DNA of 25,294 nt from Zygnema cylindricum (lineage: Eukaryota > Streptophyta > Zygnematophyceae > Zygnematales > Zygnemataceae). Below, piece after piece: positions 1 through 7,860 of the stretch (within the stretch, counting starts at the first letter, position 1; each line of letters begins with the position of its first letter). A model generated the notes under the pieces. It did no database searches, was not told where the DNA came from, and was given only the letters and a program-made list of their open reading frames with translations. Both the position numbers and the translations under genes were made by a program. Where the stretch lies: the NCBI GenBank assembly GCA_037447655.1, contig JBBHKE010001994.1:41465-66758 (forward strand). Reading direction: 5' to 3'.

Positions 1-709
1 GAGTTAGTCGTAATTATTGCCATTAATAAGAATATGCGATTTTTTTGAAGATGTGATTATTGCTAAGTGCCACATCTACATAAAAATTAATAAATTATTA
101 GTAAAAAACAAAAATAAAGCTACCACAGAAAGTACGTACACATTTATTAAGGTGGTACCACATCAATTTTTGTCAACTTTTGTATATATGTCAATTTTTG
201 TCAATATGTAGTTTTTGTCAATAGTTGACAATTTTTATCAATTTTGATTTATTTTTCATCACTATTATATCTATTTATTCAACAGGTTTTGGAGGACATG
301 GTATTCACCGAAATCAATGATACTCATCAATACTCCGTAACTTAATTCAAAATAACACTAACTAAAAAAAAAATTTTCCAAAATTGAGTAGAAAAGTCAT
401 TAATTTAGTGAAAAAAAAAAATCAATCACAATAAAACTTAATTCAATGCCTCATAACTACTCATAGTAACTAAAGCCACTTATGGTACAGGAGGTTTTGG
501 ACAACTTATTTATCTATATTATCACTACTTTTTATTTAGTTTTAACTATTTTTAACAGTTGATAACTGTTTTTGATGTATAACTGTTTTTAACTGTATAT
601 ATGTTTTCAACTGTTTTTAACTACACCATGGTGGAATTATTTACACATGCATGAAAGACACCATCGAAATAAAAACAAAAAATGATTATTAAATAATTAA
701 AAATACATC

Positions 710-930
710 TACACCGTGAATCGTTATTAGTGTAGAAGTTTTTTTAGCGTATAAGAATAATTACCGTTATTAATGCTGATTGAGAAGGTGAAAATTTTCA
801 AAGAAATCGTTTACTCTAATTAGAAATTAGGGTTTTTTTAAACGAGTATGGATAATTATATTTGAGAATTTGGGAAAAATTTGGGGGAACCGAATTAACG
901 TTCAATATGCTAATAGCGTTTCACGGTGTA
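710..930. mobile_element. MITE-like element, TIR family 'TACACCGTGAA' (copy 1)
   Basis: The left end reads TACACCGTGAATCGTTATTA. The reverse complement of the right end (909-930) reads TACACCGTGAAACGCTATTA, so the two ends form a terminal inverted repeat of about 20-24 bp with few mismatches. The outer TA on each side could be the target-site duplication, as in Tc1/mariner-type MITEs. There is no coding capacity. Related ends occur at 5645-6252, 14476-14624 and 21955-22171. Confidence 0.7.
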
Positions 931-1182
931 CTATATACATATACGTAGTACTAAAACAGAATAATGAAAATCAGTCTTGAAGATTAAATTGGATTATTGC
1001 TTTCAAAAAACGTTTCACAAATCAAAAAATTGGGCATTTTACTACAAAACAAGAAATAATGGTGATAAATCAACTCTATCATTACACAACTTAATTTGTC
1101 ATTTTTAATTTCCATTACGATAGGCTTAGAAATTGAAATTTTTGGTCCTAGTTTTGCCTCCAAACTCACCTTTCCCGATATC

Positions 1183-1261
1183 TCCTCTCCCCCCCTCTCT
1201 CTCTCTCATCTCTCCCTCTCCCTCTCCCTCTCCATATCTCTCTCTCTCCCTCCCTCTCTCA
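1183..1261. repeat. CT-rich microsatellite
   Basis: Imperfect (CTCTCC)n and (CT)n run on the plus strand, inside the intron upstream of the first visible aminopeptidase exon. Confidence 0.8.
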
Positions 1262-1518
1262 CTACTGACGCAACTGATTGTTTCTCGAAAAGTTTCTGAC
1301 TATTGTAACTTTGTTACAAATTGTTTTTTATTAATTATTCTTTAATTTTTTTTATTCGATTTATTATTATAATTTCTATTTTTGCAGTAACCTCAATGGA
1401 TCCAAAAGCACTTGAGATAAAAATTGATTTTCTTGAAGATAATTGATTATTTAAATTTCCTATTTAAGCTTTTTATCTAAGATTTTTTTTTATATATTTT
1501 ATTTATTTACTTTTTCAG

Positions 1519-1629
1519 GTGATGAACAAGTGGCTCTCTCTCCGGTCCTCGGCTTCGATTCCCGGAAACGTAAAAGTTTGTCGCGAGCTTCTCTCTCATC
1601 CCGCATTTAATATTAGAGAACCAAACAAG
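1519..1629 (+). CDS. MPA1: Aminopeptidase exon (37 codons)
   Basis: Acceptor TTTTTCAG, donor AAG|GTAAAC, phase 0 at both ends. Encodes [11 protein letters not shown]...[11 protein letters not shown], equivalent to the VMDKWF...NPNR segment of PepN. Confidence 0.92.
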
Positions 1630-4529
1630 GTAAACCCCAAAAATTGAAGTTTTTCTCTCCACTCCCTCCCGCCCTCCTTCCCTCCCTCCCTCCCTTCCTC
1701 CCTCCCTCCCTGTGTTTAAAATGTGCAAAAATTTCATACGGATTCAACACACAACAAATAATTTGTATAGTGAAACTGCCATATGGTTTATAGGAAATAA
1801 GTTTCAGAAGATTTCAATTAATTGCAGTATAGGATAGCTTCTGTGTAGTCTCCATATGAATTGTACGCACTTTCTGAAAATAGATTGTGAGTCGCGTATC
1901 AAATACGGCAATTTTAAATGAAATGGCATACGGAAATGTCAAACGTGATACGGAAATGTTAACATTGACACGGAAATGCTAAAATTGAGATGGAAATGTT
2001 GACGTTGATACGGAAATGTTCACGTTGATACGGAAATGTTGAAATTGATATGTTGACGTTGATACAGAAATGTCAAAATTGATACGAAAATGTTGAAATT
2101 GATACGGAAATGTTAACGTTAGTACAGAAATGTTAACGTTGATACAAAAATGTTGAAATTGATATGGAAATGTTAAAATTGATACGGAAATGTTAACATT
2201 GATACGAAAATCCATACATAATCTGTACCTGACGCAACAATATCTCGCCAGATCTTCACCAAATATTTGATTGGCTAGAAATTCTGCCTACAAATCCTGA
2301 AAAAAGAAAATCAAGGTACAAAGTTCAACAATTTGGTACAAATTGGTTACGGTACGGTACAGTGTAGCCTACCGTACTGAGAAACTTTTTTTCAGCCTTG
2401 ACGGCTTATAAAATAAATGTTTACAGAGTACTGAAAAATGTTACGGATATCGACGAGATATCGATGTTATATAAGTATACATGATATATTTGACGAAATT
2501 GATATCAAAATATTGTCGATAAGATATATCGACACGATAGATCGATTATTATCGAGATCCCTCAAAAAGGTACATATCGATCATTGGCAAAACCTGCCTC
2601 AATATACAATATTACAATTCACCAAAAATACTCCAAGGAGGGTCCTTTTTTTCCCTTTCTTTTTATTTTTTTTGTTTATTTTTTCTTTTTCCCTTATTTG
2701 TTCCTTCTTTTCATTTTTTTAACCAGGTTTACGCCCTTTTGGGAGGATTTTGTTCCTGTCCTGTCAACTTCCATTCAAGCGACGGGAGTGGATACGAGTT
2801 TTTGGGAGACATGGTTTTGGAGCTCGACTCGTTGAATCCTCAGGTTTTTTTTTTTATTTTTTTTAAAGAGGGAGAGGGAGAGGGAGAGGGAGTGGGAGGG
2901 GGAGGGGGAGGAGTTTTTAGGATTTTGTTGTGGGGAGGTGGGGTAGAGAGAGAAGGAGAGGGAGGGGGGGAAACGGGAGAGGGAGAGGAGAGGAGAATGA
3001 TAGGGAGAAGGAGAGTGGGGAGGGTGGATAGAGGAGAGGGAAAGGGAAAGGGTATCTCGGGCTTTCGATTTCTTGAAGCGGCGGTTTTTTAACAGAGAAA
3101 AAACGGAAGTGAGATTAGTATAGCAGTCGTTTTTGTAGTTCAAACGGGGTGAAACTGAGTATAAACGGGGAAGTTGAGCAAAAGGTTCAAAGTAGAGGAA
3201 AGCAGCTACGACATAGGAATGGCAAAACAATTTAAACGGTAAAGAAGTGGAGTGAAAATAGTAAAAAAATAGTGGGAAGTTAAAGCAGTAAGAATGGGCT
3301 TGAAATGCCGAAAGAATGTTGTTAAAGTTTAAGATAGGAGTTGAAAACAGGGATAGCATTATGAGAACAGAACGAAAGTGAGTAAAAAGAGGAAAAATAG
3401 TAAAAAACTTAGTATTAACATTGTACCGATGTTGTAAAATTGCAGTAAACACATTTCAAAAAGCGCTGTAAAATCGTTGGAAAACCATCGTATCACACTG
3501 TAAAAGCTTTCTTAAAACGGTGTAAAATTTTTGTAAAACCATAGTGAAAACATAGTTAGCATAGCAAAACATAGTAAATACATAGTAAAGCATAGTGAAA
3601 ATATAGTAGAAATATAGTAAAACCTAGTTAAAACATATTAGAACATTGTAAATATATTATAGACATAGTAAAAACGTGGTAAACTGTAGTAAAAACGTAG
3701 TAAACTGTAGTAAAAACATATTCTGAGAGGGTAAAATCGTGTGTATTTTGGTTTTGACAGGTGGCTTCAAGAATGGTTTCTGCATTTACTCGATGGAGAA
3801 AATATGATTCTGAAAGACAAGCTCTCGCTAAGGTATATTAGACTAAAATCTTTTAACATTCTTTTTTTCTACTTTATTTCTTCGTTTTTTCTCCTTTTTT
3901 TCTTTTCTTCTTTTTATTTTCTATTATTTATTAAATGTGATGATGGAGAATTCGAATTTGTATCCACGATTTCGACCGTCCGATTGGAGTTCATTTTTTT
4001 GAAATTTTTTGAAACTTTTTGATTTTTTTTTTACATTTTTTTGTTGGATTCTCCATCAAGCTTAATTACCTTAGCATTATTTGTTACTTTTTTTTTTAAA
4101 ATTTTTAAAAAAGGTAAATTTGGAAAGAATCGGTAGTTAACAAAAACACAAAATACTTCCGTCGAAGATTTCGAAAACTATCTTTATTTTTGATACAGAG
4201 GAGCGATAATATAAAATATCGTATTCCATATACCTTAACAAAAAAAAAAAAGTCTTACTATTAATTTTGTTTTCTTTCTTATTTTGTTTCCTTTCTTATT
4301 TTGTTTTCTTTCTTGTTTTGTTTCCTTTCTTTTTTTGTTTTCTTTCTTATTTGTTTCCTTTCTTATTTTGTTTTCTTTCTTATTTGTTTCCTTTCTTATT
4401 TTGTCTTATTTCTTATTTCGTTTCCTTTTTTTTGTTTTTTTTTTCCAGGTCCAATTAGAAAGGATAGTTTTGAAAGAAGGACTTTCTGCAAATGTCTTCG
4501 AAATCGCCTCCAAATGCCTCTCTTCATAG
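1519..4529 (+). CDS. MPA1: M1 family aminopeptidase (PepN/MPA1 type), C-terminal part, spliced, 5' partial
   Basis: Four exons (1519-1629, 2727-2843, 3761-3832, 4449-4529) join in phase 0 into 126 residues ending at a TAG. The order of motifs matches the C-terminal helical domain of PepN-type zinc aminopeptidases: [19 protein letters not shown] (PepN: NPNR), the hallmark [30 protein letters not shown] and a final [11 protein letters not shown]. From memory, Arabidopsis MPA1 has almost the same ending ([30 protein letters not shown]), closer than the E. coli enzyme. The family removes N-terminal residues from peptides using a HEXXH zinc site. That catalytic domain is left of the window, so activity cannot be judged here. 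All three introns begin with GT, end with AG and sit in phase 0. No clear AATAAA follows the stop closely; a purine microsatellite starts right after it. Confidence 0.92.
1654..1711. repeat. (CCCT)n microsatellite
   Basis: Runs of CCCTC/CCTTC start about 25 bp after the donor of the 1519-1629 exon. Confidence 0.85.
1918..2213. repeat. 20-bp minisatellite, about 15 copies
   Basis: Tandem units of the form GGAAATGTTGACGTTGATAC repeat every 20 bp with substitutions at a few fixed positions and one shortened unit near 2045. Lies in the first visible intron of the aminopeptidase gene. The frames it opens on the minus strand are repeat translation, not a gene. Confidence 0.92.
2727..2843 (+). CDS. 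MPA1: Aminopeptidase exon (39 codons) with DGSGY motif
   Basis: Acceptor AACCAG, donor CAG|GTTTTT, phase 0. Encodes VYALLGGFC...[14 protein letters not shown]...LDSLNPQ. The DGSGY...F...LNPQV pattern is diagnostic of the PepN C-terminal domain. The donor is followed by a T-rich run instead of the usual GTRAGT. Confidence 0.94.
2865..3050. repeat. (GAGGGA)n purine microsatellite
   Basis: Imperfect GGGAGA/GAGGGG repeats on the plus strand, in the intron just downstream of the exon ending at 2843. Confidence 0.88.
3485..3720. repeat. Decayed minisatellite, unit about ACATAGTAAA
   Basis: Many spaced copies of CATAGTAAA / ATATAGTAGAA / CGTAGTAAACTG with variable spacing, in the intron before the 3761 exon. 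Too diverged to give an exact period by eye. Confidence 0.7.
3761..3832 (+). CDS. MPA1: Aminopeptidase exon (24 codons)
   Basis: Acceptor TTTTGACAG, donor AAG|GTATAT, phase 0. Encodes [18 protein letters not shown] and RQALAK, matching VASR...F.RWKRYD...RQGLAK of plant PepN proteins. Confidence 0.93.
4261..4436. repeat. TTTCTTATTTTGTTTCC-type tandem repeat (pyrimidine-rich)
   Basis: About ten units of TTTCTTATTTTGTT(TT/CC), roughly 15-17 bp, run almost up to the CCAG acceptor at 4448, so the array doubles as the polypyrimidine tract of this intron. Confidence 0.85.
4449..4529 (+). CDS. MPA1: Aminopeptidase last exon and stop
   Basis: Acceptor TTTTTTCCAG, 26 codons then TAG. Encodes [19 protein letters not shown] and ASKCLSS, aligned with the ...[12 protein letters not shown]... 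end of plant homologues. Confidence 0.93.
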   Translation, partial: VQLERIVLKEGLSANVFEIASKCLSS

Positions 4530-4740
4530 GAGGGGGAGAGGGAGAGAGAGGGAGGGAGACGGAGTGAGTGGGAGGGAGAGGGAGGGAGACGGAGGGAGTG
4601 GGAGAGGGAGCAGAGGGAGGAGAGAGGGAGACAGAGGAGAGGGAGGGAAGGGGAAGGAGAGGGAAGGGGAGAGAGGGAGAGAGGGAGGAGAGGACAGGCA
4701 CGGAGAGGGAGAGAAAGAGGAGGAGACAGAATGCAGAGGG
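4530..4740. repeat. (GAGGGA)n purine microsatellite in the aminopeptidase 3' region
   Basis: Begins one base after the TAG stop and runs about 210 bp on the plus strand (GGGAGGGAGA, GGAGAGGGA). If the transcript ends downstream, its 3' UTR would start with this purine tract. Confidence 0.85.
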
Positions 4741-5426
4741 AGTGATTGAGAACAAAGAATGTGGTGCTTCCGTTATTGAAATTCATTATTTTGGTAAAAT
4801 TAGATCATGAAGGGCTTAAGCGAAAGCCTTTTTTTTTTTCCCTTTGTTTTTTTTATGATTTTCATTCAAACATTTTATCAAACTCGGCTCTAAACTGATT
4901 TATACAAAAAAAAAAAAGGAGAGTTTAAGAAATTTAGCTTTTATTATTTTTTATTATTGTTTTTTTAGTCCAATATAGTTCAGAAATAGATGTTTACAAA
5001 AAAAAAAAAAAAAAAATCTCTGAATGAGTTCGCCTTTTTTTTTTTTTAAATATTATTCGGCTTTGTTTTGAACTTATTATTTGCGGGAAATTAACAAAAA
5101 AAATAAAAATATTAGAGGATAAGAAAAAAAAAAGTAATCCGAATTCCAATGCTTCTTCCAGTGATAAGGAGGGAGGGAGGGAGAGAGGGGAGGGGGGGAG
5201 GGGGACAAGAGAGAGAGGGGGAGAGAGTGGAGAGAAATATATATATTGTGGGAGAGGGAGGTATATTTAAATATACAGATATATATATTCACACAAGTGC
5301 TACAATATATTGTATACACGGCGTCGAGGACCTCCACACTATATTCGACACGGAGACGCTTTCACGGGGCCATCTTCATTCTGTCACACAGTATGTCATC
5401 ATATTATGTATAAAGTATAGTTTCAC
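4741..5426. other. Intergenic or UTR, A/T-run-rich, with a GA microsatellite
   Basis: No gene recognised. Contains long T and A homopolymers (4830-4840, 4999-5017, 5036-5048) and a GA-rich microsatellite at 5165-5232. Confidence 0.5.
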
Positions 5427-5533
5427 ATGGATGTAGTGCAAGGTGACAGTGACAAAGTACCATTCACCTCTCACCCAGCTTCTCAACCCTGCCTGTCCAT
5501 CCTGGAGCGCGCCCTGCATGCCTTGTCCAAGAG
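5427..5533 (+). other. Possible small coding exon in a GC-richer patch (unproven)
   Basis: From ATG at 5427 a frame stays open for 35 codons (MDVVQGDSDKVPF... to ...SILERALHALSK) and meets AG|GTGATG, a possible donor, at 5533. Third positions are rich in G/C, unlike the confirmed genes here. It lies upstream of the SOUL exon on the same strand and could be its first exon. However, it would leave phase 2 while the 7215 exon enters in phase 0, so a further exon would be needed. No homology recognised. Confidence 0.2.
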
Positions 5534-5644
5534 GTGATGGTGACATTCGTCAAACATATGTCGCGTCACCCACATGTCACGTCAACCATATATATAATGT
5601 GATTTGCATGTGGTACAAGTATAAGGTAAAGGTTTTTTGAATTC

Positions 5645-6252
5645 TACACCGCTCATCGTTGTTAGTGTTGATAACACTAAGTTTGTCATGACTTTTCAAA
5701 ATTAGAGTTATTAACATCGAAATAGAATTATCGCTACTATGGAAAGCTTTTATTTAATGTTAACACATTTATATTATGTTCGCAAAAATGGCATTATCTA
5801 GGACATTACGTATGCTTGGTTTCGAATTGAATGCCTAATCATTTCTAAATAAATTAAAATTTTATTACCTGGTAAATTTCTTTCATTACCTGGTAGCCGT
5901 CGGAAAGAGTGGGAACATTACTTAACATAAAGCATAAAATAACGTTAAGACCAAAGAGACTAGAATGACTTTCGAATTTTACTCTGATTTATATGTTTCG
6001 TACGATTTCCAAACCCCACAAGTATATCTCTCGGGCGAGTAATTTCAAGAAATTACACTTACACTTGAAATAGTGTTGATGTGAGATTTCGCTTAAACGC
6101 TACAAAGTCGACACACAAATTGGCATTAAGTGCCAAAATCATTGTTCATGTTTTTTTTTTTTTCGACTACAATACCCAAAATGACATTATTAACACTAAA
6201 CTAGTGTTTACACTAATTTTTTTTCTTAACACTAATAACAACGAGCGGTATA
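5645..6252. mobile_element. 608-bp element with terminal inverted repeats (copy 2)
   Basis: The left end TACACCGCTCATCGTTGTTA is mirrored by the right end, whose reverse complement starts TATACCGCTCGTTGTTATTA. Both ends continue into AGTGTT. The ends start and finish with TA and are related to the copy at 710-930, but with GCTC in place of GTGAA. The interior has no open frame of note and carries further TTAGTGTTRATAACACTAA-like palindromes close to each end. It separates two GC-richer patches. Confidence 0.68.
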
Positions 6253-6279
6253 GTCTTTGTCACATGAGAGAACATTGAA

Positions 6280-6570
6280 AAAGAGCACAAGGCCGTATGA
6301 CCTTTGAAACGAGAAAACCATAACTTTGCTAAGCCTTGCGCCGACCGACCAATGGGACCAAGTGCAATATAGCCTTTCACACATCTACACCTAAGCTTCC
6401 ATATAGAACTCAATATTGTCATTCAGATCTATTGGGACATGCAGATGAAGATGAAGCCCTCACAATTCTTGAAGGCTTGCGAGGAGTCCTATAGAAGGGG
6501 AAATGGCGCCTATAAGGTCCAGTCCATCCAACAAATCACCCACTAATCCTAGTGCATAATTTTTACCGGA
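6280..6570. other. GC-richer patch with broken reading frames, unidentified
   Basis: Composition and codon-like texture differ from the surrounding AT-rich DNA. A plus frame is open from about 6341 to a TAA near 6541 (includes QIYWDMQMKMKPSQF and YRRGNGAYKVQSIQQ). A minus frame is open over 6213-6422. No frame is long, and none was recognised. It could be an old transposon fragment or a diverged exon; confidence in either is low. Confidence 0.25.
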
Positions 6571-7093
6571 ATAAAATGGAACTCCTCTTCACACAAAAGA
6601 GACTTTTTATCACTGCGAATAACTACTATCAGTTTCAGAGTCTATTTCACAGCTTTATTCAAGCTTCTTTTCAAATTTCTCTCGCGATACTAGTTCGCTA
6701 TCGGTCTTAGTTAATATTTAGTTTTAGAGGCTAATGACCCCCGTATTCATGCCATAACAAGAAGATTATCGAAGAAATCACCTTTGTTGGTGTTTTTTCT
6801 TCATTTCTAATTATTATTTCATTTTTGGTTTTTTTTCTTTACAATTTTGTCGAGTTTAGAATAATAGACATAAAAAGGTGTTTTTTTCTTTTTTTCTTTT
6901 CAATGCGGGTTAAACAGGCTTTTGTTTTCATTTTGATGTGTTTAGGATATCAAGCCAAGATTTTTTTTATAATTCTTACATACATACATACATAGTGCCG
7001 TTATTTATCATACCACAGGTCAAGAGTGATGTGGGACAATATGTGATGGGATTTTAGGATGTACTTAAAAAACATTTTTCACATTTTACAACT
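6571..7093. other. AT-rich, no gene seen
   Basis: Low-complexity T-rich DNA, with a short (CATA)n run near 6980-6998. No exon of the SOUL gene could be identified here. Confidence 0.5.
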
Positions 7094-7213
7094 TGCCTCT
7101 CCCTCTTCCCTCTCCCCTCTACCCTCTCCCACTCCATTCCCCCTCTCCCTCCTCTCCCTCCCCCTCTCTCCCCCCCTCTCACTCTCTCTCCCTCTCTCTC
7201 CCTCCCCCCCTCA
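7094..7213. repeat. (TCCCTC)n pyrimidine microsatellite forming the SOUL exon's polypyrimidine tract
   Basis: About 120 bp of almost pure pyrimidine on the sense strand leads directly into CCCTCAG and the exon at 7215. Confidence 0.9.
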
Positions 7214-7214
7214 G

Positions 7215-7661
7215 ATGTGGGCCACTACCGTAGTTTACAACGAGACTTACAATAAAGCGATCTCCACTGGATTTTATCGCTGTTTTTATTTTATTTCGGG
7301 GCAAAACGACAAAGAAGAAAAAATTGAAATGACGGCTCCAGTTTTAATTAAACCATTGAGAAACCACGCTTACGGAATCAGTTTTTTCGTACCGTCGAAG
7401 TACAACCAAAGTACGGTACCGCATCCTTCGGCGGATTACGTGACCATTGTCACACCGTCGCCTTCGACAAAAGCGGTTTTGGGACCGTTTGGAGGATTCC
7501 CGAACGAGAAAGTTTATTGGTCGAAATGGGAACAGTTAAAAGGTTTTTTGAAGAGAGACGGTCTCGCTTTTGACGAAAGTAGTGTGACTTTCTCGGGATA
7601 TAGTAGTCCTTTTACGTTTCTTAATCGGAAACAAGAATTGTGGGTCGACGTATTTCCGTAA
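7215..7661 (+). CDS. SOUL/HEBP family haem-binding protein, last exon (5' partial)
   Basis: After the acceptor CCCCTCAG the frame runs 148 codons to TAA. It shows the SOUL/HEBP core: a W-A-T-T-V start strand, YNKAISTGFYRCFYFISGQN (the residue pattern before the signature), then KIEMTAPVLIKP. KIEMTAPV is the family hallmark. It is followed by SFFVPSKY, a GFPNE segment and the C-terminal SPFTFLNRKQELWVDV strand. The family binds haem or other tetrapyrroles; in plants it is linked to chloroplast or cytosolic tetrapyrrole trafficking. The exon opens with ATG, but in homologues a Y-E-(I/V)-R-x-Y stretch lies just before this point, so the ATG is more likely internal and an upstream exon is missing or unrecognised. 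A targeting peptide therefore cannot be assessed. Confidence 0.9.
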   Translation: MWATTVVYNETYNKAISTGFYRCFYFISGQNDKEEKIEMTAPVLIKPLRNHAYGISFFVPSKYNQSTVPHPSADYVTIVTPSPSTKAVLGPFGGFPNEKVYWSKWEQLKGFLKRDGLAFDESSVTFSGYSSPFTFLNRKQELWVDVFP

Positions 7662-7664
7662 AAG

Positions 7665-7670
7665 AATAAA
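7665..7670 (+). promoter_or_regulatory. Possible polyadenylation signal AATAAA of the SOUL gene
   Basis: AATAAA lies only 3 bases after the TAA stop, followed by a T-rich stretch. If used, the 3' UTR would be very short. Confidence 0.4.
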
Positions 7671-7799
7671 GTACGTACGCAACTTTTTTTATTTTTTTTG
7701 TGTTTTTTTTGTATGCGGTCGTATTTCGTTTTTAATCGGAAAAAACGAGACTCATGTGCTTCGGTAAAAACGGAAGTAAAATAGTTGATAGTTTTTTTT

Positions 7800-7860
7800 T
7801 TTATAAACTATTTTAAATCGGATCTTGGGACTTGTGGGTCGACGTATTTTGGGTGGAAAA
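7800..7860 (+). repeat. Duplicated fragment of the SOUL 3' end
   Basis: An 18-bp stretch (TTGTGGGTCGACGTATTT) at 7832-7849 is identical to 7638-7655, inside the last SOUL codons. Upstream, AAATCGGAT...GGAC resembles AATCGGAAACAAGAA of the gene. The copy lies 194 bp downstream of the stop region and has no matching open frame. Confidence 0.75.

Larger units (their letters stand above)
1..1518. other. 3' part of an intron of the M1 aminopeptidase gene (no exon seen)
   Basis: No exon of the aminopeptidase could be found upstream of 1519, although the family has about 800 residues before this point, so the missing exons lie left of the window. The stretch is AT-rich. It contains an inverted-repeat element at 710-930 and a pyrimidine microsatellite at 1183-1261, and it ends in a T-rich tract and CAG acceptor at 1516-1518. 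A second acceptor-like CAG at 1385-1387 has no usable downstream GT donor before 1518. Confidence 0.6.

Noticed and set aside
1388-1518. Possible aminopeptidase exon after CAG at 1385-1387 (contains a TGGATCCAAAAG stretch)
   Set aside because: The useful frame has an immediate TAA, another meets TGA, and there is no GT donor before the next acceptor.
1979-2215. 78-codon minus frame with [16 protein letters not shown] repeats
   Set aside because: Pure translation of the 20-bp minisatellite; not a protein gene.
2775-3452. 225-codon minus-strand open frame
   Set aside because: Antisense to two-thirds of an aminopeptidase exon and its intron; composed of translated CT repeat ([12 protein letters not shown]). 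No domain.
6903-6998. Short frame MRVKQAFVFILMCLGYQAKIFF resembling a signal peptide (first 20 residues hydrophobic), upstream of the SOUL exon
   Set aside because: No donor in a usable position and no link to the SOUL frame; the T-rich sequence makes chance hydrophobicity likely.
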